Assembly (NCBI RefSeq): GCF_900103175.1 | Contig: NZ_FNLF01000002.1 | Span: forward strand, 2,866,136 to 2,930,135 | Direction: 5' to 3' | Length of the DNA: 64,000 nucleotides | Source: Tsukamurella pulmonis | GTDB lineage: Bacteria; Actinomycetota; Actinomycetes; Mycobacteriales; Mycobacteriaceae | In this document: positions 38,985-50,768 of the stretch, piece by piece | How positions within the stretch are numbered: position 1 is the first letter of the stretch | Layout: each line of letters opens with the position of its first letter | The notes under the pieces: model-generated | What the model saw: only the letters and a program-made list of their open reading frames with translations | Told to the model about the DNA's origin: nothing | Databases searched by the model: none | Made by a program: the position numbers and the translations under genes

Positions 38985-40336
38985 ATGTCCCGGCAGCTGC
39001 ACCTCGGCGGTTTCCAGATCGCCTCGCACGTCACCCATTCGCATGCCGCGTGGCGCCACCCCGCGTCCGACCCGGCGTTCCTCACGCCCGAGTACTACCA
39101 CCGGATCGGGCGGATTCTGGAGCGCGGAAGGTTCGACTTCCTGTTCTTCGCCGATCTGCTGTCGATCCCCACGCGGTTCGGCAACGACATCGACGAATCT
39201 CTCCGCCGCGGAACACAGGCCTCGGCGACCCTGGATCCGTCGATCGTCGCGGCGTCCATCGGCGCGGTGACATCGCACTTGGGGATCGCGATCACCAAGT
39301 CCACGACGTACTTCCACCCGTTCGAGCTGGCTCGGATCTTCTCCAGCCTCGACCACATCACCCGCGGGCGGATCGCATGGAACATAGTGACGTCGCTCAG
39401 TCAGTCGGAGGCGCTGAATTTCGGCCATGACGAGCACCTCGAGCACGACCTGCGGTACGTGCGGGCGCAGGAGTTCGTGGAGACGGCCGTCGAGCTCTGG
39501 TCGTCGTGGGAGCCCGATGCGCTGGTGCAGGACAAGGAGTCCGGTGTGTTCGCGGATCCGTCACGGATTCATGCCGTGGATCGCAGGTCGGAGCATTTCC
39601 GCACGCGAGGCCCGTTGCCCACGCCGAGATCGCCCCAGGGACGGCCGGTACTCATCCAGGCCGGATCCTCCGCACGCGGGAAGGATTTCGCGGCGCGGTG
39701 GGCCGAGGCGATCTTCGAGATCGACCCGACTCCGGAGGGCGCCGGGCGTACTACGACGACGTGAAGTCGCGGGCGACGAACTTCGGGCGCAATCCCGACC
39801 ACGTGAAGATCTTCCCGTCGTTCATCCCCTTCGTCGGCGAGACCGAGTCGATCGCACGGGAGAAGCAGGCCTTCCACAACGAGCTGGCCGACCCGATCTC
39901 CGGGCTGATCACACTCTCCGTGCACACCGATCACGACTTCTCGCAGTACGACCTCGACGAACCGGTGGAAGACGTCGCCGTGGGCGGCACGCAGGGGCTG
40001 TTCGACGTGGCCCGGCGCCTGTCCGAACGCGACAACCTGACCCTGCGGGACATCGGCAAGCTGTACGCGCAGGGCGTGCTGCTCCCTCAGTTCGTGGGCA
40101 CCGCCTCCGACGTAGCGGACCGGATCGAGGACGGGTTCACCGGCGGCGAGGCCGACGGCTACATCCTCTCCGCCGCCAGTTCCCCCGGGACGTTCAACGA
40201 CTTCGTCGACTTCGTCGTCCCCGAACTGCAGCGGCGCGGGCTGTTCCGGCGCGCGTACACGGGACGCACCCTCCGCGAGAACCTCGGCCTGCCCGCCGAT
40301 CCGTTCGCGCCGCGCGCGATCGCGAAAGCCGGCTAG
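38985..40336 (+). pseudogene. NtaA/DszA-family FMN-dependent monooxygenase, frameshifted
   Basis: The reading frame starts at ATG 38985 (AAGGA five bases upstream) with LHLGGFQIASHVTHSHAAWRH and contains the luciferase-like block SSLDHITRGRIAWNIVTSLS. It runs out at a TGA after 39760. The continuation AYYDDVKSRATNFGRNPDHV is in the frame one base back and runs to 40336 with the C-terminal block GVLLPQFVGTASDVADRIED. One inserted base near 39745 (for example a fourth G in GCCGGGCG) would restore a normal 450-residue two-component flavin monooxygenase. Such enzymes cleave nitrilotriacetate, EDTA or sulfones using FMNH2 supplied by a reductase. Real decay and sequencing error are both possible. 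Confidence 0.8.
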
Positions 40337-40505
40337 CAGCGTCCACCGGTCCGCGGACCGTCGCCACGGTCGCGAGCGGATACCCCCACGGCACTCCCCA
40401 GTGCCCTCGTGGACTCCAACGGAACGCACCCCCTTCTCCGCCGCACGCGACGCCCCTCAGGCGTCGGACGTCGGTACATTCGGAGGGAGCAGGAGGGGGT
40501 TCGAG

Positions 40506-41498
40506 ATGGCGGATACGGTTCCTCAGGAGATCGCGGAGCGCGTGAGCACCGCGGCGGACGCGGTCCCGGTCGGGCGGGAACAGGCGCAGGTCGCCGCCCG
40601 GGATGCAGCGGCCTATCTGCACGGCCTGCGGCCGCACGCCATCGACGACGCCTTCCGCCGCTACACGTCGAGCAACAACCCCGCGTACCTGGCCTCGATC
40701 CCCCAGCGCCGCGCGCCGTCGACCACCCCCAAGTGGGTGTGGGTCCTGGCGGTGGTCGCGGTGTTCGCGATGGGGTACTCCGCGGTCTGGTCGGTCGCGG
40801 TACTCCTGTTCGTCGCCTCCGTCGTGGGGGTCCGGGTGTGGCAGAACAACCGGTACAAACAGCAGCTCGCGGCCCGCGAGCAGGCCCGTCAGGCGTCGAA
40901 CCCGTGGCCGTTCCTGGCGGAACGCACGCCGGCGTGGAACCCCTCCGCGGAACCCGGCGGCACCCGGGTGGAGACCCGGCTGCTCGGCCTGGCGGTCCTG
41001 CTCACCGAGGAGATCCGCCGCTCCCCCGCGTGGAACAACCCGATCCTCGATCAGCACCGAGTCCGCATCAACCTCGACGCCACGCTGCACGACGTCAGCC
41101 ACCGCGCGTACCGGGTGTGGCGCATGCGGACCGACACCCCGCGTCCCTCGGGCGAATCCCCCGTCTCGCAGGCGCTCGCCGACCAGCTCGACGAGTACAC
41201 CCACGCCGCCCGGATGGCGGAGAACGCGCTCCGCGACCACGTGGCCGCGCTCGCCGAGTACCTCGGTGAGCTCCGCCCCGTCGAGCGACTGCTGCGCGAC
41301 CTGGAGCTGCTCGACCGCACCAGCACCGGTGCGCACCGCGAGCTGCTGGATCAGCTCTACCGCGACGCCGTCGGTAACGAGGCCGACGCCCGCCGCCTGC
41401 AGCACCACGCCGACGAGCTGCGCGATCTGCAGGCCAGCCTCGACACCCAGTTCCACTTCCTGCGCGAACAGGTGGCCCGCACCAATCTGCTGCGCTGA
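40506..41498 (+). CDS. Membrane protein with a long helical tail, unknown function
   Basis: A 330-residue protein I do not recognise. An N-terminal helical region of about 75 residues is followed by one or two membrane helices (WVWVLAVVAVFAMGYSAVW and VAVLLFVASVVGVRVW, about residues 77-112). A hinge rich in Pro and Trp follows, then about 180 residues of charged helix with heptad-like patterning (LLTEEIRRSP, RDHVAALAEYLGELRPVERLLRDLELLDR, QHHADELRDLQASLDTQFHFLREQ). The start has AGGAGGGGG upstream. The ankyrin gene begins 24 bases later, so the two are likely co-transcribed and may act together. Confidence 0.65.
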   Translation: MADTVPQEIAERVSTAADAVPVGREQAQVAARDAAAYLHGLRPHAIDDAFRRYTSSNNPAYLASIPQRRAPSTTPKWVWVLAVVAVFAMGYSAVWSVAVLLFVASVVGVRVWQNNRYKQQLAAREQARQASNPWPFLAERTPAWNPSAEPGGTRVETRLLGLAVLLTEEIRRSPAWNNPILDQHRVRINLDATLHDVSHRAYRVWRMRTDTPRPSGESPVSQALADQLDEYTHAARMAENALRDHVAALAEYLGELRPVERLLRDLELLDRTSTGAHRELLDQLYRDAVGNEADARRLQHHADELRDLQASLDTQFHFLREQVARTNLLR

Positions 41499-41522
41499 CC
41501 ACGCCGGACGACGAAAGGCACC

Positions 41523-42532
41523 ATGTCCCACCCCGCACGCAGCGGCTCCCCCGCCGCGGCGAACGCCGACCTCACCGTCGATCCGGGTGCGGTCGACGAG
41601 GCCGTCCTCGCGCCCGGGGACCTCTTCTGCTCCCTGGCCTGCCTGCGCTACGGCACGACGGACGCGCCGCCGCGGTGGCGCGCCGCCGCCGACCTGCACG
41701 CGGGAGATCCCGGCATCGTCGACCGGAGCATCTGGGCGTGGCCGCCGCGGCCGACCCCGAAGCGCTCGCGGCGCACCTCGCCGCCGATCCGCGCCTGGTC
41801 ACCGCCTCCAGCGGGCCGTTCGGCTGGCACCCGCTCACCTACCTGACCTACTCGCGGGTCCCGCTCGATTCCGCACAGCACCGGGCGCCGGAGGCCGCGG
41901 CGCTGCTCCTCGACGCCGGCGCCGACCCGAACACCGGATTCCTGCACTCCGGGCTGCCGACCCCGTTCACCGCCCTGACGGGCGTCTTCGGCGAGGGCGA
42001 GCAGGGTGCGGGCCGGCAGCCACGGCACCCGCGCTGCGACGAGCTCGCCACACTGCTGCTCGACCGCGGGGCGCACCCCGTCGACCAGCAGACCCTCTAC
42101 AACCGGATGTTCCGGCCCGACGACGCGCACCTGCGGCTGCTCTTCGCGCACGGGCTCGCCGACGCCGGACCGAGTCCGTGGGAGGCCCGGGAGGGCGCGG
42201 AGACCGAGGACCGCACGCAGGTGTGGCGCCGCCAGGTCGAGTGGGCGGCGCAGCACGGCTTCGCCGACCGCCTCGCGCTGCTCGCCGCGCACGGCATCGA
42301 CGTCGCGGGCGTCACCGTCGCAGCGCCGTCCTTCCCCGACGATCCGAACGCCCGCGACGAGGACGGCGCGACGCCGCTGCACCACGCGGCGTGGGACGGC
42401 GACGTCGACCGGATCCGTGCGCTGCTCGACGCGGGCGCGGACCGCACGCTCGTCGACGCGCACCACGGCGCCACGCCCGGCGAGTGGGCCGAGTACGCCT
42501 ACCAGCCGGACGCGGCGCGACTCCTGCGCTGA
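41523..42532 (+). pseudogene. Ankyrin-repeat protein, frameshifted
   Basis: From ATG 41523 (GAAAGG six bases upstream) the frame reads DLFCSLACLRYGTTDAPPRW, the usual opening of small bacterial ankyrin proteins, and then breaks near 41735. The next part, LGVAAAADPEALAAHLAADPRLV, is in the frame one base back and continues through ankyrin units (AAALLLDAGADPNTG, ELATLLLDRGAHPVD, DEDGATPLHHAAWDGDVDRIRALLDAGADRT) to 42532. Adding one base in the TGGGCG run near 41733 restores a 336-residue protein. Ankyrins mediate protein contacts; a partner is unknown. Same kind of one-base loss as in the nearby monooxygenase gene. Confidence 0.75.
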
Positions 42533-42572
42533 GCTCACCCACGGCGCGGTCTCCGCGTGGTTACATCGACGA

Positions 42573-44027
42573 ATGACCACCACCCCCGGTTACAAACCCG
42601 ACACCCGCTTCTTCGGACACCCGTGGCCGCTGGTGAACCTGTTCGGCGTCGAGATGTGGGAGCGCTTCTCGTTCTACGGGATGCAGGCGATCCTCGCGTA
42701 CTACCTGTACTACTCGGCCTCCGAGGGCGGGCTCGGCTTCGACAAGTCGACCTCGCTCGGGATCGTCGGCGCGTACGGCGGCTTCGTCTACCTCTCGACC
42801 ATCGCGGGCGCCTGGGTCTCGGACCGCCTCCTCGGCGCCGAGCGCACGCTGTTCTACTCCGCCTGCCTGGTGATGGCGGGCCACATCGCGCTCGCGCTCG
42901 TCCCCGGCGCGACGGGCGTCGCGATCGGCCTGGTGCTCGTGGCCGTCGGTTCCGGCGGGGTGAAGGGCAACGCCACCAAGGTGGTCGGCGATCTGTACCC
43001 GAACGGCGACACCCGCCGCGATGCGGGCTTCTCGCTGTTCTACATGGGCGTCAACCTCGGCGCGTTCATCGGCCCCCTGCTCACCGGCTACCTGCAGGAG
43101 AGCGCCGGCTTCCACTGGGGCTTCGGCCTCGCGGCGGTGGGCATGGCACTGGGCCTGATCCAGTACGGGCTCACCCGCAAGCTGCTGCCGCGGATCAGCC
43201 AGGAGGTGCCGAACCCCGCCTCGCGCAGCGAGATCCAGCGCGTCGCCGCGGGCGCCGTGGTCGCGATCGCCGTCTTCGTCGGCCTCATCCTCCTCGGCGT
43301 GATCACGGCGGACAACCTGGTGGACGCGGTCATCATCACCGTCGCCGCCCTCTCCCTGGCCTACTTCGTCTTCCTCCTGCGCAGCAGCCGGGTCGACGGT
43401 GCCGAGCGCAACGGCGTGAAGGCCTTCATCCCGCTGTTCCTCTCGCAGGTGGCGTTCTGGGCGCTGTTCCAGCAGATGTTCACCTTCGTCGCGGTCTACG
43501 CCGACGAGCGACTCGACCGCACCCTGGGCGGCTGGGAGTTCCCCGCCTCGTGGATCCAGTCCGTCGACCCGGTCTACATCCTGATCTTCGCGCCGGTCTT
43601 CGCCGCGCTGTGGACCAAGCTCGGCCCGCGCCAGCCCAGCACCCCGATCAAGTTCGCCATCGGCACCATCGGGATCGGCGTCGCCTTCCTGGCCTTCCTG
43701 CTCATGCCCGCCGGCGTGAACACGGCCCCGCTGATCGGGTTGCTCGCGATCATGCTGATCTTCGCCCTCGCCGAGCTGTGCATCTCCCCCGTCGGGCTCA
43801 GCGTGTCCACCAAGCTCGCGCCGCGCGCGTTCGCCGCGCAGATGGTGGCGCTGAACTTCCTGTCCATCAGCCTGGGCACCGCGCTCGCCGGCCGCCTGGC
43901 GACGTTCTACGACCAGAACGACGAGGCGCCGTACTTCCTGATCCTCGGCGGCACTGCCATCGCGGTCGGGCTCGTGGTGGTGGCCCTGACCCCGACGATC
44001 AAGCGCCTGGCCCCCGCGGTCGGCTGA
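42573..44027 (+). CDS. POT/PTR2-family proton-dependent peptide transporter
   Basis: A 484-residue membrane protein with about 13-14 helices that imports di- and tripeptides with protons. The hallmark ExxERFxYYG-type motif in helix 1 is VEMWERFSFYGMQAIL near residue 25. The second signature, GSGGVKGNATKVVGDLYP then FYMGVNLGAFIGPLLTGYL, marks helices 4-5. AELCISPVGLSVSTKLAP is the conserved region of helix 10. The length is normal for bacterial DtpT-type carriers. The ATG lies 40 bases after the ankyrin frame; no clear ribosome site is seen, so the start is less sure. Confidence 0.92.
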   Translation: MTTTPGYKPDTRFFGHPWPLVNLFGVEMWERFSFYGMQAILAYYLYYSASEGGLGFDKSTSLGIVGAYGGFVYLSTIAGAWVSDRLLGAERTLFYSACLVMAGHIALALVPGATGVAIGLVLVAVGSGGVKGNATKVVGDLYPNGDTRRDAGFSLFYMGVNLGAFIGPLLTGYLQESAGFHWGFGLAAVGMALGLIQYGLTRKLLPRISQEVPNPASRSEIQRVAAGAVVAIAVFVGLILLGVITADNLVDAVIITVAALSLAYFVFLLRSSRVDGAERNGVKAFIPLFLSQVAFWALFQQMFTFVAVYADERLDRTLGGWEFPASWIQSVDPVYILIFAPVFAALWTKLGPRQPSTPIKFAIGTIGIGVAFLAFLLMPAGVNTAPLIGLLAIMLIFALAELCISPVGLSVSTKLAPRAFAAQMVALNFLSISLGTALAGRLATFYDQNDEAPYFLILGGTAIAVGLVVVALTPTIKRLAPAVG

Positions 44028-44136
44028 CGCGACGGGCTCGGGCCCCGGCACCGTCGAACCTGCCCAAACCCCTCCGCGCCCGCGAGACTTCCGAGTAACT
44101 TCGGGGTCGAGCACTTCAACGACGCGAGGAGCGGCA

Positions 44137-45714
44137 TTGGCGGCGGACGAGTACGACTACATCGTGGTGGGAGCCGGCAGCGCGGGCGCCGTCATGGCGG
44201 CGCGACTGTCGGAGGATCCGGGCGTGAGCGTCCTGCTCCTCGAGGCGGGCGGCGAGGCCGATGCGGACGAGATCCACATCCCGCTCGCGTTCTCCGCGAT
44301 GTTCAAGACGAAGTGGGACTGGAACTACACCACCACGCCGCAGAAGCACCTGGCCGACCGGCCGGCGTACTGGCCGCGGATGAAGGCCCTGGGCGGCTGC
44401 TCGTCGCTCAACGCGATGATCTACATCCGCGGCAACCACGCCGACTACGACGGCTGGGCCGCGCAGGGCGCGACGGGATGGTCGTTCGACGAGGTCCTTC
44501 CGTACTTCCGCAAGGCCGAGGGCAACACCCGCCTGGCCGGCCCGTACCACGGCACCGACGGTCCGCTCAGCGTCGAGGACCGGCGGTTCAACCACCCGCT
44601 GACGAACGCCTTCGTCGACGCTGCGGTCGCGTGGGGCCTCAAGCCCACCGACGACTTCAACGGCGCCTCGCAGGACGGCGCAGGGCTCTACCAGGTCACC
44701 TGCAAGGGCGGGCGCCGCTGGTCCACCGACAAGGCGTACATCGAGCCGAACCGCGGGCGCCCCAACCTCACGGTCGCGATCCGGTCCACCGCCCAGCGCA
44801 TCGAGTTCGACGGTGACCGCGCCTCGGGTGTCGTGCTCCGGACCGGGGGCTCCGAGCAGACGGTCCGCGCCCGCCGCGAGGTGATCGTGAGCGGCGGGGC
44901 GATCAACTCGCCGCAGCTGCTCATGCTCTCGGGCATCGGCCCGGCCGAGCACCTCGCCGAGCACGGCATCGACGTCCGCTCGGCCCTGCCGGGCGTCGGC
45001 GCCAACCTGCACGACCACCCGATGGTCCCCGTCGACTTCGACGTGCACGGCAGCTACGACCTGCTGGAGAAGCAGGACCTGGGCAATCTGCTGCGCTGGA
45101 AGCTCACGGGCACCGGCCCGCTCGCGTCCAACGGCGCGGAATCGGGGGCGTTCTTCCGCTCGCGGGACGACCTCGAACACCCCGACCTGCAGATCCACGT
45201 CATGCCGGCGGGCGTCTACGACAACCTCCTGCACGAGACGCATCGCCGCGGCATCATGCTCGGGCCCACCCTGGTCGATGTCGCAAGCCGCGGCACGCTG
45301 CGGCTGCGCTCCGCCGATCCGAACTTCAAGCCCGCGCTCGAACCGAACTACTACGACGCCGCTCAGGACGTCGAAGCGATGGTCACCGGGGTGCGTGCGG
45401 TGATGGAGATCGCGCAGCAGGGGCCGCTCGCCCGCTACCTGGGCAAGCCCTGGCACATCGCGGAGGACCCGTCGGAGGACGAGATCCGCACGCTCATCGC
45501 GAACTACACGCAGACGCTCTTCCATCCCGTCGGCACCTGCCGGATGGGTACCGACGACGACGCGGTCGTCGATCCGCAGTTGCGCGTGCGCGGTGTCGAG
45601 GGACTGCGCGTCGTCGACGCCTCCGTCATGCCCGCCGTCACGCGCGGCAACACGAACGCCCCCACCATCATGATCGCCGAGAAGGCGGCCGACGAGATCA
45701 GGAAGTCAGCATGA
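44137..45714 (+). CDS. GMC-family oxidoreductase (choline dehydrogenase-like)
   Basis: A 525-residue FAD enzyme of the glucose-methanol-choline family. The ADP-binding motif is YIVVGAGSAGAVMAARL at the N-terminus; GMC signature 1 is KALGGCSSLNAMIYIRGN; signature 2 is VIVSGGAINSPQLLMLSG. The catalytic His/Asn pair is seen in TLFHPVGTCRMGTDDDAVV and VTRGNTNAPTIMIAEKAADEI. TTG 44137 is the start, with GAGGAG six bases upstream. Its stop overlaps the aldehyde dehydrogenase start, so product handover (alcohol to aldehyde to acid) is likely. Choline is the classic substrate but the sequence cannot distinguish it from other alcohols. Confidence 0.9.
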   Translation: MAADEYDYIVVGAGSAGAVMAARLSEDPGVSVLLLEAGGEADADEIHIPLAFSAMFKTKWDWNYTTTPQKHLADRPAYWPRMKALGGCSSLNAMIYIRGNHADYDGWAAQGATGWSFDEVLPYFRKAEGNTRLAGPYHGTDGPLSVEDRRFNHPLTNAFVDAAVAWGLKPTDDFNGASQDGAGLYQVTCKGGRRWSTDKAYIEPNRGRPNLTVAIRSTAQRIEFDGDRASGVVLRTGGSEQTVRARREVIVSGGAINSPQLLMLSGIGPAEHLAEHGIDVRSALPGVGANLHDHPMVPVDFDVHGSYDLLEKQDLGNLLRWKLTGTGPLASNGAESGAFFRSRDDLEHPDLQIHVMPAGVYDNLLHETHRRGIMLGPTLVDVASRGTLRLRSADPNFKPALEPNYYDAAQDVEAMVTGVRAVMEIAQQGPLARYLGKPWHIAEDPSEDEIRTLIANYTQTLFHPVGTCRMGTDDDAVVDPQLRVRGVEGLRVVDASVMPAVTRGNTNAPTIMIAEKAADEIRKSA

Positions 45715-47198
45715 CCGCAGCGAACACGAAGACCTTCGACTCCCTCGATCCCCGCACGGGCGACGTCGTCGAGACCTACCCGATCCACTCCGCGGATCAC
45801 GTGCACGCCGTCGTCGCGCGGGCCCGCGAACAGGCCGACTGGTGGCAGGAGATCGGGTTCGAGGGCCGCAAGAAGGCGCTCAACACGTGGAAGGGCGTCA
45901 TCACCCGCCGGATCAACCAGCTGGCGCAGATCGTCCACGACGAGACGGGCAAGCCCCACGGCGACGCCCTGCTCGAGGCCGCCCTCGGCATCGACCACCT
46001 CTCCTACGCCGCCTCGCACGCCAAGAAGGTCCTCGGACCCAAGCGCGTCGGGTCGGGCCTGGTCATGGCGAACCAGTCGGCGACGGTGCGCTACCACCCG
46101 CTCGGCGTCGTCGGGGTGATCGGCCCGTGGAACTACCCCGTCTTCACCCCGATGGGCTCGATCGCCTACGCGCTCGCTGCGGGCAACGCCGTCGTCTTCA
46201 AGCCCTCGGAGTACACGCCCGGCGTCGGCGTGTGGCTGGCCCGCACTTTCGAGGAGGCCGTCGGCCGCCCCGTGCTGCAGACGGTCACCGGCCTCGGCGA
46301 GACCGGCAACGCGCTGTGCACCTCCGGCGTGAACAAGGTGGCCTTCACCGGCTCCACCGACACCGGCAAGAAGGTCATGGCCGCCTGCGCCGAGACGCTC
46401 ACCCCCGTGGTGATCGAGGCCGGCGGCAAGGACGCCTTCCTCGTGGACCGTGACGCCGACCTCGACGCCGCCGCCGACGCCGCGGCCTGGGGCGCCTTCG
46501 CCAACGCGGGGCAGACCTGCGTCGGCGTGGAGCGCGTCTACGTGCACAAGGACGTCTACGACCCGTTCCTGGAGAAGCTGGTCGCCAAGGCCCGCGAGGT
46601 CACCGCGAACGATTCGGACGACTCCAAGATCGGCCCGATCACCATGCCGAGCCAGCTGCCGATCATCAAGGCGCACATCGAGGACGCTCTCGCCCGCGGC
46701 GGCCGCGCCCTCGTCGGCGGGATCGACGCGGTCGGCGAGCGGTTCGTCCAGCCGACGGTGCTCGTCGACGTGCCGGAGGACTCGATCGCCGTCACGGAGG
46801 AGACCTTCGGCCCCACGGTGACCGTCGCCAAGGTGGACACCATGGACGAGGCGGTCGAGCTCGCGAACGCCACCAGGTACGGCCTCGCCGCGACGGTCTT
46901 CTCCAAGGCCCGCGGCATGGAGCTGGCGGATAAGATCCGCTCGGGCATGGCGGCGGTGAACGGCATCATCACCTTCGCGGGCGTGCCGAACCTGCCGTTC
47001 GGCGGGGTCGGTGAGTCGGGCTTCGGCCGCATCCACGGCCCCGACGGCCTGCGCGAGTTCACCTACGCCAAGGGCATCGCCCGCAAGCGGTTCACGCCGC
47101 TGCTCAACCTGACCAGCTTCGCGCGGACCGCGGCGCAGGAGGGTCAGCTCACGCAGCTGATGACCCTGCTGCACGGCCGCGGCGGCACGATCAAGTAG
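45711..47198 (+). CDS. Aldehyde dehydrogenase (betaine-aldehyde dehydrogenase-like)
   Basis: A 495-residue NAD(P)-dependent enzyme oxidising an aldehyde to an acid. The catalytic cysteine lies in WGAFANAGQTCVGVERVY and the general-base glutamate in TPVVIEAGGKDAFLVDRDAD. Cofactor blocks are VIGPWNYPVFTPMGSIAYALAAGNAVVFKPSE and VAFTGSTDTGKKVMAA. The C-terminal PFGGVGESGFGRIHG is typical. It overlaps the GMC gene by four bases (ATGA, 45711-45714), so it is coupled to it and probably oxidises the aldehyde that enzyme makes. The last 30 residues (FARTAAQEGQLTQLMTLLHGRGG) extend beyond the usual end, as in coniferyl/lipid-type ALDHs. Confidence 0.9.
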   Translation: MTAANTKTFDSLDPRTGDVVETYPIHSADHVHAVVARAREQADWWQEIGFEGRKKALNTWKGVITRRINQLAQIVHDETGKPHGDALLEAALGIDHLSYAASHAKKVLGPKRVGSGLVMANQSATVRYHPLGVVGVIGPWNYPVFTPMGSIAYALAAGNAVVFKPSEYTPGVGVWLARTFEEAVGRPVLQTVTGLGETGNALCTSGVNKVAFTGSTDTGKKVMAACAETLTPVVIEAGGKDAFLVDRDADLDAAADAAAWGAFANAGQTCVGVERVYVHKDVYDPFLEKLVAKAREVTANDSDDSKIGPITMPSQLPIIKAHIEDALARGGRALVGGIDAVGERFVQPTVLVDVPEDSIAVTEETFGPTVTVAKVDTMDEAVELANATRYGLAATVFSKARGMELADKIRSGMAAVNGIITFAGVPNLPFGGVGESGFGRIHGPDGLREFTYAKGIARKRFTPLLNLTSFARTAAQEGQLTQLMTLLHGRGGTIK

Positions 47199-47201
47199 CG
47201 C

Positions 47202-47657
47202 TCAGCGCTGGTACGCGGCGGCGACCTCGCGGACGCGGTGCAGCGACTGCACCGCGAGCTCGCCGTCGCGGGCCTGGATGGCCCAGATCGCGACGAACTC
47301 GTCCTGCGGCAGATCCAGGTGGGCGAACTGCGCGCCCTCGGGGAACGAGAAGCCCTCGACGATGTCCCACGGATAGGTGTTCTCGTTGAGAAGGTTGCGC
47401 ACCGTCACCCCCTCGGGGCCCAGGCGCAGGCGCGGGCGCGTGAACAGCAGCGCGCCGCAGGCCAGGATGATTCCGATGCCCACCATGCCCGCCTGATCGC
47501 CGGTCTTGAAGGCGATCCCCGAGTCGCCGCCGGCCTTGAGCAGCCAGGCGACGAAGGCGTGGCCCAGGACCAGCACCACCGCGAAGGACCAGGCGTAGAT
47601 CTTGATCCTGCGCGGGGTCACTTCGAGCACGGGCTGCGTGGTGGCGTCGGTCATCAC
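47202..47657 (-). CDS. PH-domain membrane protein (CFP-6-like)
   Basis: A 151-residue protein with two N-terminal membrane helices (about residues 22-41, FAVVLVLGHAFVAWLLKAG, and 56-73, GMVGIGIILACGALLFTR). They are followed by a bacterial PH domain of the low-molecular-weight antigen 6 type: RLRLGPEGVTVRNLLNENTYPW, then DIVEGFSFPEGAQFAHLDL and FVAIWAIQARDGELAV. In mycobacteria an equivalent gene also follows ribH, which supports orthology. The GTG at 47657 (with ATG directly after) fits a leaderless promoter, so it is not simply the end of the rib operon. Function is unknown. Confidence 0.8.
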   Translation of the reverse strand: MMTDATTQPVLEVTPRRIKIYAWSFAVVLVLGHAFVAWLLKAGGDSGIAFKTGDQAGMVGIGIILACGALLFTRPRLRLGPEGVTVRNLLNENTYPWDIVEGFSFPEGAQFAHLDLPQDEFVAIWAIQARDGELAVQSLHRVREVAAAYQR

Positions 47658-47663
47658 GGGGCC

Positions 47664-47669
47664 ATTCTA
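47664..47669 (-). promoter_or_regulatory. Leaderless -10 of the PH-domain gene
   Basis: TAGAAT (minus strand) ends six bases before GTG 47657; the mRNA should start at this codon. This gives the gene expression independent of the FMN riboswitch. Confidence 0.5.
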
Positions 47670-47707
47670 CGTAAACCGGACCGCGGTGCCCCGGGCGCGT
47701 GCACGGG

Positions 47708-50509
<2,802 letters not shown>

Positions 50510-50548
50510 CCGCCGCTCCTGCCACTTCGGCCTCAGGGCGGCACGACA

Positions 50549-50567
50549 GCACGGGAACGACCCGTGC
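50549..50567 (-). promoter_or_regulatory. Expression-platform hairpin behind the FMN aptamer
   Basis: A perfect 7-base-pair stem (GCACGGG with CCCGTGC, five-base loop) starts one or two bases after the aptamer and about 40 bases before the ribE ATG. No T-run follows, so it may act by Rho-type or translational control rather than as an intrinsic terminator. Coordinates are accurate to about one base. Confidence 0.5.
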
Positions 50568-50568
50568 A

Positions 50569-50719
50569 GTTCTCTTTCATCCGGACTATGACCGTCGGCT
50601 CCGGGATCGCACCGGAATCTGCTGTCCCCCACCTCGCGGTGGGGCGCTCGCGGGCTCGAACACCGGGATCGCCCGGAGTCCATCACCGCCGGTGGGGAAT
50701 CGCACCCCGCCCTGAGAAC
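50569..50719 (-). promoter_or_regulatory. FMN riboswitch (RFN element)
   Basis: On the minus strand the leader reads, in order, TCAGGGCGGGGTGCGATTCC, CACCGGCGGTGATG, AGCCCGCGAGCG, CAGCAGATTCCGGTG, GGAGCCGACGGTCATAGTCC and GGATGAAAGAGAAC. These are the conserved segments of the six-armed RFN aptamer. With FMN bound it should lower ribE-ribBA-ribH-ribH2 expression. It lies between ribD and ribE, so ribD and rpe upstream are not under it. Confidence 0.95.
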
Positions 50720-50730
50720 TTCCGCTTCCG

Positions 50731-50759
50731 AAGGTAGCACTCACCGGGCGGCGCCCCAA
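50731..50759 (-). promoter_or_regulatory. Promoter driving the riboswitch-ribE operon
   Basis: Minus-strand TTGGGG (50754-50759) and TACCTT (50731-50736) are spaced exactly 17 bases. The start would fall near 50724, a few bases before the aptamer. This separates the riboswitch operon from the rpe-ribD transcript. Hexamers are seen; promoter activity is inferred. Confidence 0.5.
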
Positions 50760-50768
50760 GTGTTGGGC

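Noticed and set aside
40348-40359. Perfect 12-bp palindrome GGTCCGCGGACC after the frameshifted monooxygenase
   Set aside because: No loop to form a terminator and not near a promoter; such GC palindromes are common here.
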